Both the position numbers and the translations under genes were made by a program. From positions 1 to 64,000 of the forward strand of contig JAQMWT010000115.1 of NCBI GenBank assembly GCA_029834535.1: a stretch of 64,000 nt of DNA. Direction: 5' to 3'. The notes below the pieces were generated by a model, which was not told the DNA's origin, made no database searches, and saw nothing but the letters and a program-made list of their open reading frames with translations. Below, piece after piece: positions 49,868-59,861 of this stretch (position 1 is the stretch's first letter; each line of letters begins with the position of its first letter). The DNA is from Chrysophaeum taylorii. Its lineage: Eukaryota; Sar; Pelagophyceae; Pelagomonadales; Pelagomonadaceae.

Positions 49868-50359
49868 ATGACGAACAACAAATTGCTCTATCTCTTGGCC
49901 ACCGGGGCCAGCGCGCTGACGATGATGGTGGCAACGACGGAGCGAACGAGGACGATACCACGGACCACGCCGCGGCCCAAGACCCGAGAGGCCGATCGCG
50001 GCGACGAATTTGAGTATTTCCTGGATAGAGACGCGCGGCGCGAGGACACTAACGGATTCCACCTGCTCCTCCTCGGACAGACTTTTATGAAGCCGCGCAT
50101 GACAGTGCCCTACGCGGCGGGCGCGCTCTCGATGGTGTTGGAGATGGACGATACGACAGCGACCGAGCGCGCGAGCTTTGCCAACGAGCACGGTATGTCG
50201 TGCCTGGGCAACTGGCAACGAGATGAGGCCCTCAACAATGCCAAGCAGCTTTCCGCCCGAGACCTTTCGGTGCGCGTCGTTCCGGGCGTCAAAGGGAAGC
50301 AGGATTGGCAAGGTAGCCCCGCGAACGCGAACCCGGATGGTCTCCCTACGAGTGTGTAG
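49868..50359 (+). CDS. ClpS-like adaptor domain protein with N-terminal signal
   Basis: The ATG at 49868 opens a hydrophobic leader (LLYLLATGASALTMMVA); upstream in-frame codons look non-coding. In the 163-residue product, residues from about 65 to 145 follow the ClpS fold pattern: FHLLLLGQTFMKP (strand and turn), AAGALSMVLEMDD (helix), ERASFANEHGMSCLG (helix and strand), DEALNNAKQLSARDL (helix) and SVRVVPG (final strand). ClpS delivers N-degron substrates to ClpAP/ClpC; with a signal sequence this one may work in the plastid. The usual Asn-Asp substrate-binding pair in the first loop is replaced (LGQTF), so it may be a divergent paralogue. The assignment is by pattern and moderately sure. 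Confidence 0.55.
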   Translation: MTNNKLLYLLATGASALTMMVATTERTRTIPRTTPRPKTREADRGDEFEYFLDRDARREDTNGFHLLLLGQTFMKPRMTVPYAAGALSMVLEMDDTTATERASFANEHGMSCLGNWQRDEALNNAKQLSARDLSVRVVPGVKGKQDWQGSPANANPDGLPTSV

Positions 50360-52386
50360 ACAGTTCGCTTTTTCCGTCCTAAGGAAAGTCACATACAACC
50401 CCCCTCCCCTGCGTGTACCATATCATACCCCTTCAGCTGGCGCGATTTCGCCAAGGTGAACGAAAACTCCCCCTTGTAATTCTGTAGTGTCTCATGCGCG
50501 TTGCGCGTATTAATTAATTAATCCGACGTCTCTTTCTTATGGCACGTATTTAATTAAAAGGAGGAGGGATTCACAATGTATGCGTGTGCGATATTGCTAT
50601 CAGTGCTTGTCAACGAACTTTTCGTGAGGGGCGGCGTTTCCCGGCCGGCTCGCCTGGATCAGAGGAGAGAGCAGACCTTAAAAGCCCTCGTTGGGAAGGG
50701 ATCTATGTTGTTTATGTATGCGGACTCGGGACTCGGCACCCTGCATAGCCGTGCGGCGGCGTCGGTACTAAAACGGGAGATGCCGAGAGCGTCCGTATCT
50801 GCTGCTTTTTCCTGAGAGATGCGAACCATGAAACGCGGTCCAGGGCGGAACTATAATGAGTGTAAGACCCGGTGACCGGCGCTCCCCTCCGAAACTCTCG
50901 CGAACCCTGGCAGGCTGCCAGGTGTAGAATTCGGGCGGGAGTCGATAGCCCCGGGTCAGCTGGCTCCGCCGTGCTTTCTTTCTTTTTATCTACCGTTTGG
51001 TTTCGAAAACCGACTGCAGCATGAGGGAGAGGCTCGGTGGCGCGGGCTAGGAAGTCGAGGACGTTGCCTGCGTTTGGGTGGTTGCTAATAGCTGACTGCT
51101 ACGTGTGGCAGGAGTTTGGTGGATAGGATACGGACTAAGAGTGCAAAGGGCGGTCGAAGACGTCACACAGGTGCAGATGACGCACACACCATCCAACTGG
51201 GTAGGGCCGGTGTAAACTTGCCCCAGAATCCACCAGGAAGGTTACAGCCAGACGGTCGCGCAGTGCATATACAAAAGAGTCGCACAGATGTGGTGCGCGA
51301 AAAACCGCGTCGACGCTTCGCCCGCGTCGAGGCTTCGCACGCGCCGGCACGACAGCCTGCCTGCAACAAGAGGTGGCAGCCCTACTAAATACCTACAAGT
51401 GCGAGGATGGCAGCAAAGGGGAGCAAAACAGGCGGGCAAAGCGGAGACGTTGGAGCCGTGAAACTGCGAAAGAAGAGGAGGAAAGATGCCGAAGCGAAAA
51501 CCAGTAGGCTGCGAAAGAGCAGCCCGCGAGTGCCACCCCCTCTAAGTGATGATAGAGGTTGGCAAAGGGCCGGTTGCGGGGGGGTTGGGCAAACAGAGAA
51601 AGAGGAGATAGGAGAGAAGAATGGCGAATAAACTAAGGGTAGGGGTGGGTAGAGGGGTATACGGGAAACTCAGAAGCGGAGAGGTGAGAAGGCGCAGGAA
51701 GCGCTAGGAAGACCAAGAGTGTTGCGGCGAGCGGACAGGGGGTCGGCGAGCGAACAGGTGGTCGAGTGGAGGATGCGGCGGTAGAGGAGCAGTATCCGCG
51801 AGACTGCGTCGCAAATTTGCACGGTGGGGCACTGGGTTATTGATTGGGACTTCGCGGCCCCTGTCTCCGAGCACCTGCAAGAGTCGATCTCTCGCAGCGA
51901 GCTCAACATTGCCTTGTACAACACACCCTGTGCTTGATGTCAAGCCGTCGGTCGATCAGCCCGCGGCAGGTCCCGACGTCGAGATGCCCTAGGCTCGGAG
52001 GCTCGCGACGATGCGTAAGCTTGCTCCGGTCCCAGGGCGCACAGGCTGTGCGGGCGCTGCCACAGAGATGCCCCGGCTGCACGCGAGGCTAGCATCAGAT
52101 TCTCTGGCCTGTCCGTTGTGACGTCCTCAAAAATGAATTCCATTCCACCCACGTCAGTGATTGTTCCAATCCTAAACCCGGAGAATGTGGGTACGTAGTG
52201 GCTCTTCGCCACGTCACAATTCTTGCATTCCACGTCATCATTGACCATAATTATAAACCCTCTGGGAGAGAGAGATGTGTCTGAAATCAGAGTAGAATAG
52301 AGACTACGGCTCGATCAGCAGCCAGAGCCTGCGGAAGGTTCCGGACAGAAACACCCTCCTTGAAGTCTCCTTCTAGCGTCAACACG
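50360..52386. other. Gene-poor stretch with a possible retropepsin fragment
   Basis: No intact gene is seen. On the minus strand, the ORF at 51350-51135 contains TFLVDSGASLH (about 51241-51210), the active-site form of LTR-retrotransposon proteases. Surrounding frames are broken. Other short ORFs (51407-51631 plus, 52248-51940 minus) are unrecognised. A/T-rich TTAATTAATTAATCC lies at about 50510-50524. Confidence 0.4.
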
Positions 52387-53052
52387 ATGGCCACCATGAC
52401 GGTGCGTCTGTTCAAGAAGGGTTCGGACGATTCTAGCGCTTCGATGTGCCTGAAGTCTGCCTTCGAGGACGACCCGTTCGCGCGTGCCTTCATGCCCGGG
52501 CAAGTGTACGAGGATTTAGGCGCGGAGATGTACCGGAAATGGATAGACTTGCTCCAGGGGTTCGGGATGACGTACGTCGTGGAGTGCGAGGGCGTGACCA
52601 AGACTGTGGCCGCGTGGGAGCCGGACCATGAGCCGATCTGGGCGTACCCGAAGATGTTGCTCTTCTTGGCGTGGTGCTTGTGGAAATTCGGCGCGAAACA
52701 AACGTTTCGCATCTTCAAGTTAATGTCGTCGGGTGACGAGAAACGCGCGAAGCACGCCCCGACCGCCTACCGTCTCTCCGTGCTAGGCACCGTCGCCGAC
52801 TTTCAGGGCCGAGGTGCGGGGACGAAAGTCCTGAAACCGATGCTCGATCGAGCTGACCGCGAAAATTTTCCTTGCTATCTCGAGAGCAGCAACCCGAAGA
52901 ACGTACCTTTTTACAAGCGAAACGGTTTCAAGATAGTCGAAGAGTGCTATCCGCTCCAAGACTGGCCCGAGTACCGCGAGTCCAAGGGCCCCGTCATGAC
53001 CCTCATGTACCGCGACGTGCCCCCCGACGGCGAAACATCCAGCACCAACTAA
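52387..53052 (+). CDS. GNAT-family N-acetyltransferase
   Basis: I choose the ATG at 52387 because the nine codons upstream look like leader sequence. In the 221-residue protein the GNAT core is in the C-terminal half: YRLSVLGTVADFQGRGAGTK contains the acetyl-CoA pyrophosphate loop (QGRGAG), followed by FPCYLESSNPKNVPFYKRNGF, the usual motif B with Tyr and the NGF turn. One hydrophobic helix (MLLFLAWCLWKFG, about 100-112) could contact a membrane or pack in the core. The substrate cannot be predicted. No introns are seen. Directly after the stop begins non-coding repeat sequence. Confidence 0.85.
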   Translation: MATMTVRLFKKGSDDSSASMCLKSAFEDDPFARAFMPGQVYEDLGAEMYRKWIDLLQGFGMTYVVECEGVTKTVAAWEPDHEPIWAYPKMLLFLAWCLWKFGAKQTFRIFKLMSSGDEKRAKHAPTAYRLSVLGTVADFQGRGAGTKVLKPMLDRADRENFPCYLESSNPKNVPFYKRNGFKIVEECYPLQDWPEYRESKGPVMTLMYRDVPPDGETSSTN

Positions 53053-53802
53053 AGGAAAAACAGTCCGAAAAAAACCAAAAAGCACACACGGGCGCTGGAC
53101 GGGCATCCCCCCTCTTAGCAGTCGAGTTTTTTTTAAGCCCCACGACATTCCCTGTCGCAAGACGTCACGTGTGTCCGGCGTATGACCTACGGGCGGTCGG
53201 GCCCGTCCGCCTGCCCCGGAGCTAGGCGTTGACCCCGACTAGGCTCCGCCTTTCAGGCATCCCTCACGTCTCCACCCCTTACAACTAACTGAGCGGGGTA
53301 CCCACCTCCACCTTCCAGGAGGCATCCCTCGCGCAAGCATCGCCAGCGTTCGCGTCAGAACGCAGACGCGTGCGAGCACGTCTTCGCGCTTGGAGGCTTC
53401 GTTCATGTGCTGCAGCATCGTCAGAACGAAGAAGGCGGCGCCGTCGACGCGCTGCGCTTTTTTTTTGCTCCCGTCGCGCCGCAGCGTGGTTGTCAACCTC
53501 GACGTGCCACTGTCATCCCCGCCTTCATCATCGACCGCATCAATCAGTTTCGCCAGTGGTGGTGGTGGTGGTGGTGGTGGTGAGAGAGAGCAATGTCGCC
53601 TTTGGTTTGGGTCGTGGCCGCAGGTTTTGTGCCGTTGCATTATTCCGCGTTGTTTGGTCTCGTGGTGACCGACCGTCGCGACCTGAGCCTCGTGGCCCTC
53701 GCGTCTTCTTCACGTTATTATTATTATTGCCGGTCCCCCCCCCCCCCTCCAAGAAGTAAGCCGACCTTCAAAACCCTAGCTACAACACTAGGCCCTATTA
53801 TT
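53053..53802. other. Intergenic with fragment of the helicase-type element
   Basis: At about 53103-53335 there is a third, diverged, minus-oriented piece related to the left end of the helicase-type element: CCCTCTTAGCAGTCGA, then GACCCCGACTAGG and CAGGCATCCCTC match the reverse complement of about 39400-39535. (GGT)n lies at about 53555-53581 and a C run at about 53737-53747. No gene is seen. Confidence 0.55.
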
Positions 53803-56800
53803 ATGATGATGATGATGATGGTGCGACGATGGTTGTCGAGAACGTCGAGGGATGTTGTGGTGAACACGGTGTCGATTGGTGGGGTGGAGGTCGCGCTGCG
53901 CGGGGCGTCCGTATCGAGCCCGTGGCGCGCAACGGGGTATCTCGAAACGCTGCCCGAGTCCCTCGCAGCATGTTTACGGTGGGTCGCCCAGCGGGACGCG
54001 CTCGGGCAGGACGCCGTGCTGATTTGCTCGCCCGGCGAGCGGCGGCGCGCGCGGCACGTCGCGTTCGCTTTTGCGGAGCTCGTGAACTCGGAGGCGTTTT
54101 GTGAGTCGGTGCTGGCGTTGCTTTGAGTGACGCGACGCGCAGACGTGGGTATCTCGGGCGACACGACCGAGTCAGACCTGCGGCAGCGGCGCGAGCTTTC
54201 GGCGGGGGGGTCGTCCTGGAGCGATGCCCCCCCCGTGCGCGCGGCGGTGCGGGGAGGGGTCCTCGTGCTCGACGGGCTCGAGCGCGCCGAGCGCAACGTG
54301 CTGCCGACGCTCAACAACCTGCTGGAAAACAGGGAGATGACGTTGGACGACGGTCGGTTGTTGATGCCAGAGGCCAAGGTTGTGGGGGAGACGCCGCTGG
54401 TGGAGGCCGTGCCGGCGTCTTTCCGCGTCGTGGCGATCGCCTCGCCCTCACCTCCCTACCGGGGCCGGCCCCTCGATCCGCCGCTCCGGAGCCGCCTCCA
54501 GTCGCATCTCGTTCCTGGCGCCGACGCGTACGAGCTCGCGGGCGCCGCGAGCGCCATTTCCGGCGCCGAACGGGCCGGTGTCGTCGCCGGCGCGCAGCAG
54601 CTCGTGCGCCTCGAGATCGAGGCTTTGAAGAATAGGAAAATGACGACTCGGCGCGATTTCTTTTTTTCCGTCTCTACGGCGGCCGTCGAGCGCGCGTTGA
54701 CGAGGGCGACCGAGGACGACACGGCGCGCGCGCTGCTCCGCAAGGTCTACCCGCCCCTCGCGCAGCCGAACCGATCGCGGTCCCTCGACCGAGTCGACGC
54801 GGGTCTCCCCTCGTCGGAGGAGACGAGGATTAGCGAGCCCCTGTTGATTCGCGAGGATCATCACGACGTGTTGTACCTGTCGGCGCGCCAGCGTCGCGTC
54901 TTCGAGGCCGCGAAGCGAGACCTCGTCGTACCCGGCGGCGGCGGCGGCGGCCGCGTCTTGCTGCTGGGGACGCGGGGCGGCGGCAAGTCGGTTATTTCGC
55001 GGGCGCTGCTTGGTCCCGGCGCGCGCCGCCTCGCGTGCCACGAGGACATGTCGAGCCGCGATCTTCTCCAAAGGCGCGAAGTCGACGAATCCGGCGCGAG
55101 CGCGTGGCGCGACTCTCCGTTCGTCGCGGCCGCGCGGGAAGGCGTCCCCGCCGTGCTCGACGGCATCCACCGCCTCAACGACGGGGTCCTCGTTGCCGCG
55201 CTCGGTCGCGCCCTCGAGGACGGCGTCATCGACCTGCCGGACGGCTCGCGTCTCGCGTGCGACGTTCCGGTCGTCGCGCTCGCGCGATCGGCCGAGAAAA
55301 CGCGGCCGCCTTCTTTTCTGGCGCCCGACGTCGCGGCTCTTTTTTGCACCTACGAGCTCCCCGACTGGACCTCCGAGCCCGAGATTGCGGCGGCCCTCGA
55401 AGCGGTGGCGCCTGCGCTCTCCCCCGCGTCGCGCGACCGCCTCGCCGCCGTCGTCGCGGCCTCGCGCGCGGACGATTCCCCCGAAGACGCGCGCCTCTCG
55501 ACCCGCGCGGCGAGGCGCGTCGCGCGATTCCTCGAGCGCGACCCCTCGGCCTCGCTCCGCAAGCTGGTCCGGGACGCCCTGATGGCGAAGTTCCTCCCGC
55601 AAAACATCTCGGACGCGATCGATTCCTGGTTTTCTTTTGGAGAAAAAGAAGAGGACGAAAGACCGTCGTCGTCGTCGTCGTCGTCGAGATGGCGCGCGTC
55701 GCGCGAGGGCGAGGCGGTCGTCGCGCGGCTCGGGGACGAGGAGGTCGCGAGACTGGGCGTCCGGGCGCCCGGCGCGGCCCCCGAGCTCGTGCCGCGGCTG
55801 GGGACCGCGTACGTCGCCTCCCCCGCAGCCGAGGCCGGCGTCGCGCGCCTCGCGACGTCCCTGAGCTCGGGCGAGCGACACGTCGCGATCGTCGGCAATC
55901 AGGGAGTCGGCAAGAATGTCGTGGTCGACCGACTCCTGGAACTCATGAACGCCGAGCGCGAGTACAGCCAGCTACACCGCGACACGACGCTCTCGAGCCT
56001 CACGACCACCCCTACCGTCGACGAAGGCGGGAAGCTCCGGTACGTCGACGCCCCGCTCGCGCGCGCGGCGATCCGCGGTCGCGTCGCCGTGCTCGACGAG
56101 GCCGACAAAGCCCCCGTCGACGTCGTCGCAGCCCTCCGGGGCCTCGTTGCCGATGGCGAGCTCGCCCTCGCCGACGGCCGCGTCCTTCGGCGATTTCCTT
56201 CTTCGCCGCGGCGACCGGAGGACGTCGCGATCCACGAAGACTTTCGTCTCGTCGTCCTCGCGAACCGCCCGGGCTACCCCTTCCACGGCAACTCCTTTTT
56301 CCGAGCGAGCGGCGATGCCTTCGAGACCTTTGCCGTCGACAACCCCGACGTCGATTCGGAGGCGGCGATCCTCGCGACCGTCGCGCCCGGGCTCGACCCC
56401 GGCGCGCGCCGCCGCCTCGTCTCGGCCTTCGCCGAGCTCAGAGCCCGCTTCGAATCGGGCTCCCTAGACTATCCGTACTCCATGCGCGAGTGCGTCCACG
56501 TCGCGCGACACCTCGACAAATACCCCGAGGACGGCGCCTCCGCCGCCCTCGCGAACGTCCTGGCCCACGACGCCTACTCGCCGCGGCTCGCCCTCGTCCT
56601 CGAAGTCTTCGAGGCTCACGGATTCGAAAACTCGTCCGGCGAGCGGGCGTTCGTCCCGGGCGGCGAGGAGGAGAAAAGAAGAAAGGCGCTCGCCGTCGAG
56701 TACTCGTTCAAAGAGGGACCACGAGGGAGCGGCGGGGCGTCGGTCCCGCGCACGGCCCTCGGGGCACCAAAGTTCGGCGAGGTCGACCCGGGCCGCGCCC

Positions 56801-57924
56801 CGCACGTCGGCGGCAATTCGTGGGCCGGCGGCTCGGGCGGCAGCGACACGGCTGGGTTGGGCGGCCGCGGCGGGCCTTTCCGGCTCTGGGACGGCCAGAA
56901 CGTGCCCCACCAAGTGAGCGAGGAGGCAAAGGCCGAGGTCTCCGAAGCAGCGCGCAGGGCGGCGAGAGAACACGCGGAGATAGCCCGCCGCGAGCGCCTC
57001 GCCGAGATCGACCAGATGACGGAGACCGACTGGGCGGTGTACTCGGACATGCTCGACCGCATTGCGCCACACGTTGCCAGCATGCACGCCGCCCTCGACG
57101 CCGCACGCGACAAGCGCGCCTCGAGACGCTGGCTCAAGCGCCGCGCCGACGGCGAGCTCGACGACGAAAAAATTGTCGACGGCATCGCGGGCGAAAAACT
57201 CGTCTTCAAGAAGCGCGGGCGCACTCCGGACATAAATAAACGAGACGACGACGACGACGACTTTTCGAACCGCCGCCGCCATAAGCGCTCGCTTCTCTTC
57301 CTCATGGACTGCTCGGGGAGCATGTACCGGTTCCACCCCGTCGACGGCCGCCTCGGCCGAATGTTGGAGGCGACGATGCTGGTCATGGAGGCCCTCGACG
57401 GCCTCGACAACTACGAGTACGCGATCCGCGGCCACTCGGGGTCCTCGCACCGCGTCGACTTGGTCGACTTCGGACGACCCCCCCCGAATCGCGGCGAAAG
57501 ACTCAAAGTACTCCAGCGCGTTGTCGCCCACGCCTCGTTTTGCGAGGCCGGCGATACGACGATCGACGCCACCGAGACCGCCGTCAAGGACGTCCTCGAT
57601 CGACGTCGCGCCACCCAGAACGACGAGGACGAGAATAGCAGGAACAACAACAAGGCGCTCGTCGTCGCGCTTTCCGACGCCAACTTCCGACGCTACGGTC
57701 TCGACCCCGCCGACTGGGCCCGCGCCCTCCTGGCCGACGACGTCGAGGGCTACGCCATCATGATCGGCTCCATCGGCGAGGAGGCCGACCGCGTCTCGGC
57801 TGCGCTTCCCCCGGGTCGCGGCCACGTCGCGATGGACGTCGACGACCTCCCGGTCGTCTTCGATCGCATCCTGCGCCACGCCGGCATCATCCAAGACGAC
57901 GAGGACATTAACTCCCGCGCGTGA
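53803..57924 (+). CDS. VWA8: VWA8-type AAA+ ATPase with C-terminal VWA domain
   Basis: Exon 1 (53803-54100) and exon 2 (54143-57924) join over a 42-bp intron (54101-54142, GTGAGT...GCGCAG), giving about 1359 residues. The joined sequence FYVGISGDTTESDLRQRREL matches the start of the first AAA module of VWA8, followed by ERNVLPTLNNLLENREM. Walker A-like loops are GTRGGGKS (about 375) and GNQGVGKN (about 684), the latter with QLHRDTT downstream and Walker B AVLDEADKAP. The VWA domain has the metal-site motif FLMDCSGSM (around 1155). The N-terminus MMMMMMVRRWLSRTSR is basic and could target mitochondria, where VWA8 is known to reside. The start is within the ATG run at 53803-53818. It is shorter than animal VWA8 (about 1900 residues). 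Confidence 0.88.
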
Positions 57925-58044
57925 ACATGACGACGACCACGACGACGACGACGACCAACATAATATGTCTCGTTCTCCGAAACTCTTTAATCTAGCAGCA
58001 GCAGCAGCAGCAGCAGCTTTTTTTGGAGGTCAGGTCAGGTCAGG

Positions 58045-59583
58045 TCAGCAGCAGCTTTTTTTGGAGGTGTTTCGAAGGACGGTGGACTGGCCAAAGCTCT
58101 TGATGTGGACGGTGGCGGCGGGCTGGTGCCAGGGCTCGCCGTCGATCTGCATGAAAACGTCCGAGGCGAGCTTGATGCGGAGCTCGGTGGCGCGGACGAG
58201 GCGGCGCGCGCGGCCGCCGAGGCCGTTGGCCGTGACGAGCGACGCCGCGAGGTCGAATATGCTGTCGCAGGTGACGACCTCGAGGATGCCGTCGTCGACC
58301 GTGGGCGTGCCCGAGAAAGACCTGCGATCGCAGCAATCGCGGCAGCGCGAGGGCGGGCCCCAGAGGTCCCTCCCGCCGGCGTACGACCGGAGGTTGAGGA
58401 CGATGATGCCGCGACAGCGCTTGGGGAGCCGGACCCGGCGCCACCCCGGCGGGGCGTCGTCGTTTTCGCTTTCGCTTTCGCTTTCGGGCGGCGCGCCCTC
58501 GACGTCCTTGCAGAGGAGCGTCGTGATCGGCGCGAGGCGCGGCGGCGGACCGTCGCAGCAGCAGACGCCGCCCGTCGCGAGCGCGCCCAACCACGCGTAC
58601 AACGCCTGGTTCTTGAGGCGCGAGCTAAAGCGCTTTGGGTTCTCGCGGCGGGCCTTGTGAAACGCAAAGGCGCCCGCCGCATCGACGCCAAAGGAAAAGT
58701 AGTTTGAGAAGGTGCCGTCGTACGAACGCCACGTCGCTCCCTGCCCGAGCACGCTCTCCGACGGCACGGCGTGCGCCTGGAGCAGTTTGTCGCCGCGATC
58801 TCCAAAACTGGTTTCGCTCTTGTCGCTCTCCGTTTTCTCGAGATCGACTGGCGCAAAGTCGGCCTCGAACTGATCGGAACGCATCTCCGCCTCGTGGAGC
58901 TCGAGATGGGCGCGCGACAAGTCGGTCACCGTGTCGAGGTGGTGCAAGCCGCGAGAGACAACGCTGTGGCGCGGTTCGGTGAACACGGTGGTGTCGAATT
59001 CGTGGATCGAGAACACTTCGGGGACCTTGGTCTCCGCGCTCCCCTCCTGCTGCCTCGACGACGGCATCACCGAAACGAGCCATCGGTCCAGCCGCGTCGG
59101 CTCGGCCTTCTCGACGGCCGCGACCCAAGACGCCTTGGTGCACGCCGACCGGAATTTCCCACCCCACCCGAACGTCCTGGAGAGGTCGTTCCCCGTGCCC
59201 AACGGCATCATCGACACCATGACCTCGTGTCGCGTCGCGTCGAGTCCGAGCCTCTCTCGGACGCCGTCGACGCTCGCCATGATCCACGTCATCGTCCCGT
59301 CCCCGCCACACACGATCACCCGCAGGCCCGTTTCCGCCGCTGCGACAAACTCTGGCCGAGCGAGCACCTCCTCTGGATGCGGATTCGAACCCAAGTCGAA
59401 CACCGCCGCTTCGCCGAGGATCTTTGCGAGCCGCTCGATCACCACCGCGCCCTTACCGCCGCCGGACCGCGAGTTCGAAAACGCGATCATCGACACCGCG
59501 GACCTTTCTTCCTTCGCTTCCTTCGACGCCTCCTCCGCACCATCATCAGCACCGGGAGGTGACGACGGAGGCGTCATCTGCAT
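58045..59583 (-). CDS. Diacylglycerol kinase
   Basis: The 512-residue single-exon protein has the catalytic DAGKc domain (about 30-180) with FSNSRSGGGKG, the ATP loop VIVCGGDGTMTW (90-101) and MPLGTGNDLSRTFGWG (126-141), then after a charged linker the accessory DAGKa domain (NYFSFGVDAAGAFAFHKAR, NQALYAWLGA). It phosphorylates diacylglycerol to phosphatidic acid. C1, EF-hand, PH and membrane segments are not seen, so it resembles short plant-type kinases. A Ser-Glu repeat (ESESESE) interrupts the accessory domain. It converges on VWA8 with 120 bp between stops. Confidence 0.9.
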   Translation of the reverse strand: MQMTPPSSPPGADDGAEEASKEAKEERSAVSMIAFSNSRSGGGKGAVVIERLAKILGEAAVFDLGSNPHPEEVLARPEFVAAAETGLRVIVCGGDGTMTWIMASVDGVRERLGLDATRHEVMVSMMPLGTGNDLSRTFGWGGKFRSACTKASWVAAVEKAEPTRLDRWLVSVMPSSRQQEGSAETKVPEVFSIHEFDTTVFTEPRHSVVSRGLHHLDTVTDLSRAHLELHEAEMRSDQFEADFAPVDLEKTESDKSETSFGDRGDKLLQAHAVPSESVLGQGATWRSYDGTFSNYFSFGVDAAGAFAFHKARRENPKRFSSRLKNQALYAWLGALATGGVCCCDGPPPRLAPITTLLCKDVEGAPPESESESENDDAPPGWRRVRLPKRCRGIIVLNLRSYAGGRDLWGPPSRCRDCCDRRSFSGTPTVDDGILEVVTCDSIFDLAASLVTANGLGGRARRLVRATELRIKLASDVFMQIDGEPWHQPAATVHIKSFGQSTVLRNTSKKSCC

Positions 59584-59861
59584 TTTTGCCCCTGTTTATT
59601 ATCTTTTCTTCCTTCCCGTTGAGGGGTCCATTGCTGCTGCTGCCGTCCCGACGCCACGCTCGCGCACACACCTATAAATGAAATTGTGCACGGCGTTCGT
59701 TTGTGAGGGTCTGGCTTTTTGGTCGTGAATGATGAAGGCTCGGAAAGAAAGACCCGGCCCAGTTGGCTGGTGTGGACGCCAGCCTCGCCGCATCCAGCCA
59801 TTTTTTTTTCGCGAGAGGGCTCGCGCTTGATGACAATTCGCCATTCGGAGTCGGCCTTCTA

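Noticed and set aside
54448..55881. 477-codon minus-strand ORF within VWA8, and the similar 56464-57894
   Set aside because: Both are compositional antisense shadows of a well-supported gene.
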